From Nematostella vectensis (Eukaryota; Cnidaria; Anthozoa; Actiniaria; Edwardsiidae): 64,000 nucleotides of DNA. How positions within the stretch are numbered: the stretch's first letter is position 1; the number at the start of each line of letters is the position of its first letter. A program made the position numbers and the translations under genes. Of the stretch, positions 47,601 to 57,524 are shown piece by piece. Where the stretch lies: positions 8,555,459 through 8,619,458 of the forward strand of contig NC_064039.1 of the NCBI RefSeq assembly GCF_932526225.1, in the 5' to 3' direction. The notes beneath the pieces are model-generated. The model worked only from the letters and a program-made list of their open reading frames with translations, did not search any database and was not told the DNA's origin.

Positions 47601-47937
47601 AGTCTTTTTCAATTGGCGACACTGGCAAGCAGGTACAGATGAGACATCATCTCTTGGCGCGGTATCAATTTCTGGGCTGGGAATGATTATTTGTTCGCAG
47701 TGCATTGAATTGAATTGGATTTTATTTTTGCAGGGTGATCCATTCAGCTAACGCTGGTATCCAGAGGGTCCCTGCTTTAACAATACATACCATTTTTACA
47801 AACACAAACACAGTACTGAAAAAACCTAAACTCTGAAAATTACATGGTAAAACACAAATTTTTAAAAATTGTTAACTAATGTCTATATAAAAAATATTAA
47901 TTTCCTAATATAAGACCAGTTTCAGCCGTTTTTTTTA

Positions 47938-48660
47938 AACAGCCAGTGATGATTTCGTATCGTTCGTGAGGGTGTTATAAATCAGGGAGCCAGTATAGAG
48001 GAAAGTTTTTTTGCCAAGAGTAAGCCGGATGTAGGTCAGAGTTTCTTCTCGTGTTTTAGCTGTGGTAAGTAGATTTTTTGACAAAGTAGTTCGTAGTGGG
48101 ACCAGATTGTTGAGACATTTGTAGACAAGGACGGAGATGTGAATTTAACGGGAAATGTTTAGTGTTGGCCAGTGTAGAGACTGCATTGCCTGCTTGGACG
48201 AATCTTCACGTGCAACTGCACGGGCCGCCCTGTTCTGTAGGCGCTGAAGGCTGCTCCACCCACTGTCACGTGCCCCCCATACAGTGTCTAAATAGCTAAA
48301 GACTGGTTCAATCACTGAATGGTAGACTTGATCGGCTGCCTTGGTTGGTTAGACATAACGTATTCTCGAAAGAAAAAAACCCAAACGATTAGCTGCATTT
48401 TTGAAAAAAAAAACCGTCAGTGTGCTCTTTCCATGTAAGTTGCTCATCGAGAGTTACGCTTAAAATGTTTAAATGTCTTCACTAGCTCAGTGCTTTGCCC
48501 TTGAAGTGCCAACGAGAATGTGACTGAGTCTAACTTTTGCCTGGTTCCAAATAGCATTCCTTTCGTTTTACTCTGGTTAAGAATGAGTTTGTTATCTGCC
48601 ATCCACTCCTTAACATGGTTGACATATTCCTTCGTATTCGTTTACGGATCCGTATCCCGG
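47938..48660 (-). mobile_element. 3' fragment of a non-LTR retrotransposon (reverse transcriptase thumb and tail)
   Basis: The minus strand reads, in shifted frames, VKEWMADNKLILNQSKTKGM (the conserved post-catalytic N-K-L-x-L-N-x-x-K-T-x-x-M), then SVIEPVFSYLDTVWGA, LQRLQNRAARA and VYKCLNNLVP, and stops shortly after LIYNTL. These are 3' segments of CR1/Rex-like LINE ORF2. Frameshifts are present and the catalytic FADD part is missing, so it is a 5'-truncated dead copy. Confidence 0.8.
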
Positions 48661-49526
48661 CTTTTTTCTTCGAATTGAACTGCAGCTAAGAATTCTTGCT
48701 GCCATATAAATGCTCAGGAGTATCAAACTATTCAATAAAGCATTCAATAAAAGGTTTTGATATGGGTTCGTGTTATTCCTCGGTACATTATCGAGCGGCA
48801 GAATCCGCGACACTGCGGTAAAAAGTCCTACGAAATCATTCGCGAAACCTATTGCAAAAAACTATGCTAATATCCTGCTCATCGACATTTTTATTGTGAA
48901 ATTTGTGTAATTTAAAATCATTTTTTCAATTTTGAGCCCAAAGACAGCTGCTGGATGTCGCCTATAAATCAAATTGTCTAGCAATTAAAAGGAAAGTACC
49001 CAATCGTATGTCTTTAAGAAATGAGATATTTGCCCTGTGGTCCTAGTTACCAAACTAAGTTATAAATGCCTTAGAGAAAAAATTCCACGCAGGATATCTA
49101 AAAGTGAACAAAGAAGAGTTTGTTATCCCATTTCTCGATCGAACAAAGAAAACTCTGTACAAAAACATGCAAAGAGCGGGGCCCATTCAAAAGATTGCCA
49201 GTACTAAACGCCTTGTGGCCAAGAAAAGATCTAAACAGACGAAAGCACACACTTCGTCGACGATTAAGGTACCCAAATTAGAGAAATAGTTCATGCTGTT
49301 AACTTCGAGTGGGATTCAAAATTCAACAGTGTACTAGTAGAATTATGTACTTTTCCTGTAAACCGTTTCCATTGGTTACTGTTTGCTGTAGGATTTTGTC
49401 GCACATTGATCGGGCTTTTTTTAAAATCTGATTTCTGATCCTTCTGCAAACATCACCGGTTTTACATTTCACCAAGGTTGCTGAAACAACTGTAAAAACG
49501 TCTGCTTATTAATTTGGTCGTTGGAA
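48661..49526. other. intergenic, one basic open frame of uncertain status
   Basis: A frame at 49095-49289 rich in Lys/Arg (KRLVAKKRSKQTKAH) follows an acceptor-like CCACGCAG but lacks an ATG. It might be an exon of a small gene; I could not place its partners. Confidence 0.25.
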
Positions 49527-49857
49527 ATGTCGCTTGGAACGATAAAAACAAGCCCTAGTCCTTCGAGTCCAAGGGCGACATCTCGAAGAGGCTCTAAACG
49601 TATTTCAAACCTCCGAAAGAACTTGCTTGAACCCACTAAAAAGGTATCTCAAAGAATAAGTCTACATCATGACTATTTAGTGTTAATTGTTATAGTTGAA
49701 GTTGTACCCTGGATGGTTAAAATTAGAGAATCATTTTTTTTTATCACTATATCAGAAAAATTTCCAAAGTTTTAAACTACCCCGAAAATCATTATCCCGA
49801 GATAGCCCATTGTTGGATGTTAAAAGGGCCAGCTGTCCGTTCGATGGTCTATTTTAG
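49527..49857 (+). CDS. putative small basic protein (2 exons), unrecognised
   Basis: Exon 49527-49643 starts with ATG and encodes MSLGTIKTSPSPSSPRATSR and onward to LLEPTKK, ending in AAG|GTATCT. An acceptor TATCAG at 49755 opens exon 49756-49857 in phase 0: KNFQSFKLPRKSLSRDSPLL and onward to CPFDGLF, then TAG. Product 72 residues, Ser/Arg/Lys rich with SP and RKS motifs that could be phosphorylated. I recognise no family. Support is the clean splice pair, matching phases and a stop soon after. It could equally be part of a longer alternative transcript: another frame of exon 2 stays open to 49933, where CAG|GTGACT is donor-like. Confidence 0.35.
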
Positions 49858-49933
49858 AACTGAAGATTTATCAGCCAATAACGCTACTAATAGATTTATG
49901 GAGGAGAAAGGAAAAGATCCATTGTCTTATCAG

Positions 49934-51023
49934 GTGACTCCCGTCGTACTGTCTCCTTTCGCTTAGTTTGATGCACGGTTGCTAACTGGCTGTGCGCTCA
50001 TTTATTATTATCTAAGTAAGTTTCTTTTGTTGCTATTATTTAGCTCCACTTGGCTTCTCAAAAGCAATAGCCAATCTTTGCACTAATTACTGCAAGAAAA
50101 GACATATAATAGGCATTTAGAAAGCCATAAAGCATACTAGTGCTCCATAGGATCACGGGACATGAATTTTGATTGGCTTTTTATAGTATAGAGTGTGTAT
50201 GCTCAAAGGCCTTGGAGCCTTCTTAACTCAGACCATAGCCAGAACACCTAAAAAGTCGTAGCTGTATAGTATGTTAAATTGGGAGCTTCATATTGTGTAG
50301 GGGTTCGTTAAACATGGCTTCAAATGGTCCTGAACAAGCACATTTAGACAAATTCAGAAAAACGACGCGAATGGTTCCAGTAAAAAGCTGCAACTTAGTC
50401 GCAGGAAAAAGTCTTCGCGGCCGTCGATTAAACTCGGGCAAGGCAACAAAATATCGGAGTGCGAACATATAAAGAAAACGTTGTCGTTTTGAGGGACTGG
50501 TACCGAGGACTCTTAGTTTCTTTTCAGATACTTTCTCCATTGACTAAAGATGGTCAAAGTCACTGTTTTTCTCTTCTGATTACAAGTCATAATGTTAACG
50601 AAGCACCTGCGGTACGGTAACCTTAAAAATAATAAGAATATTATGCAGTTTTTTCCAAATAAGGAATATATTAGTTTTCTTATATTGAAGTGACCGCGTT
50701 TGGCAGAAACGACAATTTTTGGCTGAATTTTCTTGATATGTGCTGGATACTTGTGCATCTTTCGGTAATTACTTGACGGGTTAGAGACTGTGGATGGCCT
50801 ACTTTGTAATTTTCTTCGTAGGAGTGGTTTATGCAGTTCGATCAGACATTTGAGTTTGATTCCCATTAGAGGATAGATTAGCTAGCAGGTCATGATTTTT
50901 TAAGAAAAGAAGGCAGATCTAATTTCTTTTTAACACCGCGTGCGATGGGTTTCCTGTGGTATATCCTCGGATTGCAAGGTTGCATAGCAACCTGGGTAAA
51001 ACTACAATCGAAGCAAGTGCAAA
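49934..51023. other. intergenic upstream of CABCOCO1
   Basis: A 52-codon frame begins at an ATG with good context (AAACATGGCT) at 50314 and stops at 50472. It is basic and has no known family. The CABCOCO1 promoter should lie at the right end, where GC content rises slightly (near 50930-51020). Confidence 0.3.
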
Positions 51024-54000
51024 ATGGCTGAACCGAAGAAAAGTCGTTCAGCGATTCGCGTAAAGTCTTCAGATCGTAAAAAGTCTGCCAAGCAAGGCGA
51101 CAACAAAGGACGGAGAAGCTCACAAGAAGTTAGTTATTCGTTATTTTAATGAGAGTTTGCAATAGATGTTTGTATATCGCTCAGTTTTCGTGAATCTGAA
51201 AATGATGTGTGGAGAAGCTTGCCATCATAGACATCGTTCATGGATTGTATTTGTTGTACTAGTTTGGTTTGTTGTGTGTATTACGATTGCGATCCTGCTA
51301 CATTCTATTTTTCATTCATTTTAAGTTATACAACCTAATCAACACCTGATATTACTGTCACAAAATTACAAATGATATACGTAAACATGAGTACTTACTG
51401 TACCCTTAAGTACAGTATCTACAAAATTCATCACTACAAACTGGGGAATTACTATGCTCTAAAATTGGTAGTTTTTGTTATAACTTGCTTGACAAGGTCA
51501 TTTTGTTGTTCCCGACGTTTCCTTGCTTGTTTTTGTCGTTGTTTTCATAGGAAGAGGAAGTGAAGGAATCTTTAGCATGGAAAGTTTTGTCAGAAGAACA
51601 AACTCTAAGTCTGAAGGAGTTAACAGTTACAGAACTAGAAGCGTAAGTCCCCCTTTAGTTTTATTTGTGTAGCCAGGATTAGTAGAGAAGACTCACCTTA
51701 GTTGCTTTGATAAGTGCTGGGGTGCTTGGTTGCAGAACTGGGGTTGGGGCATTTATTTGTATTTATTTTTTTATGACCCTGGCAAAGTTCTTATTCAGGG
51801 GAGGCACTTATTTCAAAATCCATATTTTAGATAAAATTTTAAGCACTGTGCAGACAGTACAAATTCTCACAAACCTGAAAAAACAAGCTTTGAATGATAA
51901 ATTGCTTTGGCAGGTAGCAGGCGCTTACACATGGGCGTGGGCAGGGTGCGCGCGCACTCCCCCTTAGCTGCCAAAAGGCGGTCATTTCTTATTAACGGAT
52001 CTTCAAATAGTAATACTTTTTTCATATGTTAACTATGACTGCGCACCCCCCTCAGCCAATCCTGGGTACGCGCCTGGGTAGTACCGTTTTTGTTACTTCC
52101 ATTTCAATGTATAGACTACTTTGTCATCTGAGTCTAAAAAAAAGCAGCATGTTTAGGTGAGGTGCTTATTTGAGGGGGGGGGGGATTATTCAAGCAATTA
52201 TATTAGTTTTAAAAAGTGTAAGATCTGAAATAATATGCACATTCCTGTACCTATTCAGGGGCATAGCCAGCCAAAATTATAGTAAATATATGAGACATTA
52301 TCTAAAGTACAGGAGGAAATGCCTTGAAAGGGTCTTTTGGGCCCCCTCCTGTTAAAAATCCTGGCTACGCCGCTGCCATTTTTAGCTGTGTGCCCTGACC
52401 TCTCTCATAAAACTGTAGGACAGAGAAAATTTTAGACACACTTTTATTATTATTCTGAATTTTGTCTGATATAAGTTGTGGTTGTTTAATTGTAAAAATA
52501 TCTTACTATACATAGAGCACTTAAATAATTGCTGTGTCATCCTAACAAAGGGTATCCTAACTTTAATGCAATGATTTTTCAGATTGTAATAGTTTTATTT
52601 TATTTGTTTTCAGGAAAATGGCTGAAATACTTGGAATAGAGAATTATCATATATCGCTACCAGAGGCTTGTGTGTTAGACTATTATGTTGCTGGATTTTG
52701 GTATCCTTGCTATTTAATCATTCAATCCATTATGCCACTAGTTTTTTGTGAACAGTGAACAGAAATGATAATGATGAAGATTGAAAGTAGTATAAGTGTG
52801 ACCCAAAGTATAAGTTTGAGCATGCAGCTAGTTGGACTACAAGGAAGTTTGAAAAGTAACAACAAACAACAGTAAAACCTTTTTTTATTGTTTTCTTAAA
52901 GAAGTCCTATGACTCCATCCATTTCCTTCTGCTTATTCAAGAGAGTGACTCTGATACTTTCAATCAAATATTGGTAATAAGGTATCAGACTCGGCTTTCT
53001 TATGAATGGACTGTTATATTTACAAAATGTAAACAACAATGAAGGAGTGGCTGATCAAGATTCTTTAATAATTGATAGATTTATCAACATTCCTTGGGTG
53101 GATCCAGGGAAAAAGGGATTGGATTACATATCTTGTGACTCCTTGACACTCAGTAGGTTTACCAAAGAACAGAACTTTAATACCCAGCAAGGCTCTGCTT
53201 TTGTGACAGTATTGAAAATCCTACTGGAGAATATCAAAGGTATCAATCTTATTTTTAGCAAAGATCATAACTTGTGCATGGTTTTTCTCAAATCTTTTGT
53301 TATAATTTTGTAGAGAAGCAGTTATCATTGGTTGAGAGCTTGAAGGAATTCCGTAATCTCCTGGTTGGTATTGGAGTTGAAAACTGTCCAAAGACTGGTG
53401 GTCTTGAGTGCTTTGATGTATCCCAGGCAAAACTGATCACTGACTATTTCACTGAAAGGTAATATGTTAAACTGTAAAGTGTACCATCAAGTCAATAAAG
53501 GCTTGTAACAAGGGGGTGCACAGGGTTTGCAATCCCCCCCCCAGCCGCAAGAAAGTGTGTCATTTCTTCTTGAAGGACTGTTTTAAGTTATATCCTTTAT
53601 CCATATGATACCTATGACTGCACAACATGAGGGGGAAACCTGGAAAACTCGCAATTCAAGATAGAGAATGGCCATCGGTTCCTTGTATTCCGGGCTGATT
53701 TTTGAAACACAAATAACGTGAGGCCAAAATGCACATACCCAGATTTTTGGTTTTATAAGATATTTTTTCCTTGATCATCCTTGCGCTATCTATGAGCTCA
53801 GGGACAAAAAGCTCAAATTTTAATGGCACTTTACAAAAAGTCGCATCAATTTAAAAAAGTCGCATTTGATATTTTGTTTGCTCTCACTAAGTACTTAGAG
53901 AAATTTTCCACCTTATAAGTTCTGAAATGGGCTTATTTAGAGCGTTAAGTCATGTTTTCTGTCATGTCTGACTGCACACTTCCCTCTCAGCAAATCCTGG

Positions 54001-55851
54001 TATGTGCCTGGTGTTATAAACTCCTACTAAATTATATAAGCTCAACCACAACACGGTGCTTTAATATCTGGCAGGAAACACCTGAAGAAGTAGTATAGAT
54101 TAATGTTTCTTCCCTGTCTAACATTTCCAGGATCCCACTACCATGAATTTTGGTTGGGAATACAGAAAAAAAAGACAGCTTGAGAGACAAAAATGATACC
54201 CTGGGAACTCCCCCCGCCCCCCCACTAACACCAACACCACCATTCTCCTGCTATTTACCTGTTCATTATTTTTGTCCAAACCCTGATCCTTTGATAACTT
54301 TTCTGATCCATTGTATTAAAATAAGTAATATATATTTCATGTAATATATTTTTTATTTAGCAAGAACTTTTTGAATATTTTTCATAGCCTATTCAAACAT
54401 TACAAGTTGTACAAGTTTTTATTCACCCAAGAACCAGAGGAGGAAGTCACAAACACAGAGGTAACACATGAAATTAATTACATTTGGTCTTTTCTTTCCT
54501 TTCCTGTGTGATTTCTATTCATTTTTAAGTGGACTAACTCACTGGTGGAATTGTGTTTTTGCAGCTTACTATTGAGGTTCCGCCACTGGCATGTGTACCT
54601 TTCCCACCACCTTTGGACGAGGGCATGACGGAAGAAGTGTGGAGAGCATATATCATGACGCCACCTCCTTCCCCACAACCAGAGAAAGAGACAGAGGAGG
54701 TAATGATAATAGAGAGCTTAAGCAAGTCAACATGCAATTCATGAGCGCGCCCACCGTTTTTTATGCCGTTCGTGTTGACTTATGATAATGATGAAGATTG
54801 ATAATGATGATGATGATGAAGATGATAATGATGAAAATGATAATGTTGATGTTGATGATGCTGATGATGAAGATGATTATGATGGAGATTGATAATGATG
54901 ATGAATATGATAATGATGATGATGAATGAAGATGATTATGATGGAGATTGATAATGATGATTATGATGATGAAGATGATAATAATGATTATGTTGATGAT
55001 AATAATGGTGATGATAATAAAGCTAAATAATGATGGTCTGCATAAGTGCATTTAAGGGCCCTCTTTCCTTCATTAGTCGAGCTACTGTGTTTTGTCTTGA
55101 TGTGCATTTGATGTGTCACAAAAATGGTTGTCCACATTTGAATAGGGTAACATCCCAGCAATTTCAGCAGGGCAGTCAGCCATCAACTGTATTTTTCCAC
55201 TCTTTCCATTAATCTAAAGAATACACATTTTACTAACTATAACTATCTTATTGATTCCCAGGATGAAGGCAAGGCTGACTGTAAGTATATGTTATTATAA
55301 AATGGATGGATAAATGGATAGATAAATCGAACATTTATCATACTTTTTTTAGCTGGTTCTAGATTTACTAGTATGTATTTTGACACAGAATAAGCATTTC
55401 ACTTTAGTAGGGTGGTCCCCTATTGAGAGGGACGTTTCCCCTTTTTTCTGTGCATTGCTTCTTTTTTCTATCCCCCTCTCTTCAAAGCCACTCGTATAGC
55501 TAAATAGCTCATTTATTTCAGCATCTGGCATCTCTGCAGCTAACAAAGAGGTTGCAGAGAATATCCTAGCATCACTAAAACCGGAAGACATCAAAACAAT
55601 CGTGAAAAAGGCCGCAGAAGACACTTTTGGGAGTTTTAAGGTGAGTTCAACTAATACTAAACAGGCTCTCACGTTAGCATTTAGCGATTTTTATAAGATG
55701 GACTACCTACGGATCCACATTTTGTTCGAGTTTTTTTCTCATAGTTGTTTTATATTTAATCTGTTTTTTTTTCTTCCAGCTTGAAGTTGAAACAAAACTC
55801 AAAGAAAGAGAGTCAAACTATATCGCGAAAATAGGTGGAAAGGCTAAATAA
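51024..55851 (+). CDS. CABCOCO1: CABCOCO1 (C10orf107), ciliary calcium-binding coiled-coil protein (10 exons)
   Basis: Exons 51024-51128, 51551-51642, 52614-52700, 53157-53239, 53314-53458, 54388-54460, 54565-54699, 55262-55280, 55522-55640 and 55780-55851 sum to 930 nt, one frame of 309 residues. Family marks: ILGIENYHISLPEACVLDYY and VAGFW, then TKEQNFNTQQ-x-SAF, LVGIG followed by GGLECFDVSQAKLITDY, SLFKHYKLYKFLF, and a proline-rich PFPPPLDEG. The C-terminus is helical and Lys/Glu rich. Vertebrate CABCOCO1 is reported in cilia and sperm flagella and to bind calcium; its action is poorly known. The N-terminus is basic (KKSRSAIRVKSSDRKKSAK). The intron after 52700 is of U12 type. One exon is only 19 nt, and the intron before it carries a GAT-rich microsatellite. 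Confidence 0.9.
51931..52080. repeat. dispersed repeat in CABCOCO1 intron 2
   Basis: GCGCACTCCCCCTTAGCTGC, then GTCATTTCTTATT, then CTATGACTGCGCACCCCCCT and AATCCTGGGTACGCGCCTGG. A related, longer and more diverged copy spans 53510-54012 in intron 5. Confidence 0.55.
52255..52376. repeat. dispersed repeat, copy 2 (CCTGGCTACGCCGCTG end)
   Basis: Matches 42700-42823 over about 110 bp with roughly 10% change, in the same orientation, within CABCOCO1 intron 2. Confidence 0.65.
52701..53156 (+). other. U12-type (minor spliceosome) intron
   Basis: The donor is G|GTATCCTTGC, matching the U12 consensus RTATCCTT. The region before the acceptor holds TCCTTGAC at 53140-53147, matching the U12 branch site TCCTTRAC, with the acceptor TAG only 9 bases later and no pyrimidine tract. 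The split codon gives Trp in the conserved FW motif of CABCOCO1. Confidence 0.85.
53510..54012. repeat. dispersed repeat in CABCOCO1 intron 5
   Basis: GGGGGTGCACAGGGTTTGCA, then GTGTCATTTCTTCTT, then CTATGACTGCACAAC. Further right, TGACTGCACACTTCCCTCTC and AAATCCTGGTATGTGCCTGG give a second set of the same end, so a tandem or nested arrangement is likely. Confidence 0.45.
54784..55028. repeat. GAT/AAT trinucleotide microsatellite
   Basis: Imperfect GATGATGAAGATGATAATG tracts over about 245 bp in CABCOCO1 intron 7. Confidence 0.95.
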
Positions 55852-56207
55852 TGTTGCTCAATTACGCATAGGAAGTCTTTAATTGTACATACATCATGTG
55901 AATATTGTATAACATGTAAATATTTTGAATAAGTAGTGCATAAACAGATGAAATGGTTCTTGTACATGGTGGTGCATGTCATATTTTATAATTTTCAACA
56001 TGATATTTATGACTACGCACTACGGCTCGTATAATACAATGTTGGAACTTAGGCTTAGCGTTTCGTTCATTATAAATGAAATAGAAATATAAACTCCCAA
56101 CTTTTAACTGTGCTTGCTACATCATAAGACATATCACATTCAATTTCCTGGCGAAGTATGTCAACTCCGAACATGTTTCGAGTAATTATGGCGCGATATA
56201 GTATCAT

Positions 56208-56303
56208 GGCTACCCTGGTTCCAGAGCCTCGAATGTTTTTCTATTTATTGGCCAGCGAGGGCCACTAAACGGAGAGACGTTCGAGGCTCTGGAACCAGGG
56301 TAT
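56208..56303. mobile_element. hairpin MITE with perfect 22-bp arms
   Basis: ACCCTGGTTCCAGAGCCTCG-AA at the left and TTCGAGGCTCTGGAACCAGG-GT at the right are exact complements separated by about 50 bases. Confidence 0.85.
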
Positions 56304-56311
56304 ATCATGGC

Positions 56312-56580
56312 CAAATACTAGCCAATCAGCATGTGAGGATTACAGTTTTGATTGACACGAACTTCATGACTAGGATTCAGTTATGCTCCGATGTTACAGT
56401 GACAATGCTTACTAACCGAGGGCCATATGTTAGAAAACTGTATATTCGGTTAAATATGTTACCCTCGAAAAACACATATTAAACTGAAGCTGATGTGCAC
56501 TCGAGCTTTTCCCTCCCTCGCTGGTTGGCTAGTGAAGTTCATGTCAATCATAGCACGTTTCTCGCATCCTCATTGGCTGA
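56312..56580. mobile_element. inverted-repeat element (family B)
   Basis: Left arm GCCAATCAGCATGTGAGGAT, then TTTGATTGACACGAACTTCA; right arm GAAGTTCATGTCAATCATAG, then CGCATCCTCATTGGCT. About 55-bp arms with mismatches. It contains a SINE-body fragment near 56397. Confidence 0.65.
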
Positions 56581-56782
56581 TTTCTCAAAACCGTCAAGGT
56601 GGCCACGGTAGCGTTCGTCGTATCAAATAGTACGTTTCTCGCATCCTCATTGGCTTATTTCTTAAATCTGTCAAGGTAACTACGGTATCGCGAGGCGTAT
56701 CCGATAGTACGTTTCTCGCATCCTCATTAACTTATTTCTCAAAACTGTCAAGGTGGCCACGGTAGCGGTCGTCGTACTTGTC
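56556..56782. repeat. three-copy 77-bp tandem repeat
   Basis: Units start at 56556, 56633 and 56710 with CGTTTCTCGCATCCTCATT and continue through CTGTCAAGGTGGCCACGGTA, then GCGTTCGTCGTATC. The first two hold an inverted CCAAT box (ATTGGCT). It contains the core seen in the WDR11 intron 14 array. Confidence 0.85.
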
Positions 56783-57524
56783 ACAAGTCGTCATCGAGTC
56801 TTCTATCGTGTTCCAGACGTGGTTCTGAACTCCTGCATATTGATAGCCATTAGAAATTGTGTGCTGGTCTGGTTTCTTTGAGTTTTTCCTCAGCATGACA
56901 ATTATTTTTCATAAGCACGTTCCGGCTAGCGCGTGGGTGACAGCCCGCGCGCCACGAGGTAGAGCTCACACAACGTAACTTCACCGACTTTTCTGATCAA
57001 ACGCGGAGAGTGCGTCAGTTGAAGAACGATTTGATTTATTCTGATATATCGGGTACCCTGTGTCACTGGCCTTGTTTTCAGCTGAGAGGCCTGGACGCTT
57101 TGCACGAAAAGGCGCACGAAAAAGACGATCTTTAGAACAAGATTCAAAATACGATTGATAACTAAATCGCGTGACATTATCCTTGTTATGTTTTTACTTG
57201 TTATTTGAGCTAATTGTGATGAGAGGCCGCACTGACACTCCACATCTACGAAAATAGATACGATTCCTCTCACACAAAACAGGAATTGACGCAGTTTGTG
57301 TCGTGAAGTAACAAGTGTTTATGCAATTTGGAATGAAATGAACTTTCAAAAAGCATTTGTTGGCTAAGCTAAGTAGAGATGTATTGGCTGTGCCTACTGT
57401 TTTGAAGAAGCCATGTGCAATTGAAGGTTTAGGATCAACCGCAAGGGTCTCGAGTGTTTCAAAGCAACTTTTCAACCTTGGACAGATCAATCGATCCGTC
57501 AGTAAGCAACTCACTAAGAGAACT

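Larger units (their letters stand above)
55852..57524. other. intergenic region between CABCOCO1 and TBC1D24
   Basis: Holds a hairpin MITE, an inverted-repeat element, a three-copy 77-bp repeat, and the TBC1D24 promoter and leader. Frames of 115 and 136 codons on the minus strand (56926-57273, 57194-57604) overlap TBC1D24 and have no known domain. Confidence 0.4.

Noticed and set aside
49095-49289. Basic frame starting after an acceptor-like CCACGCAG
   Set aside because: No ATG, no partner exon with matching phase and no recognised family; kept only as a remark.
49756-49933. Alternative longer reading of the second small exon (KVLNYPENHYPEIAHCW frame)
   Set aside because: It needs a different phase from exon 49527-49643 and has no downstream partner exon; the phase-matched reading ends cleanly.
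54761-55051. Minus-strand frame of Ile/His repeats
   Set aside because: Translation of the GAT microsatellite.
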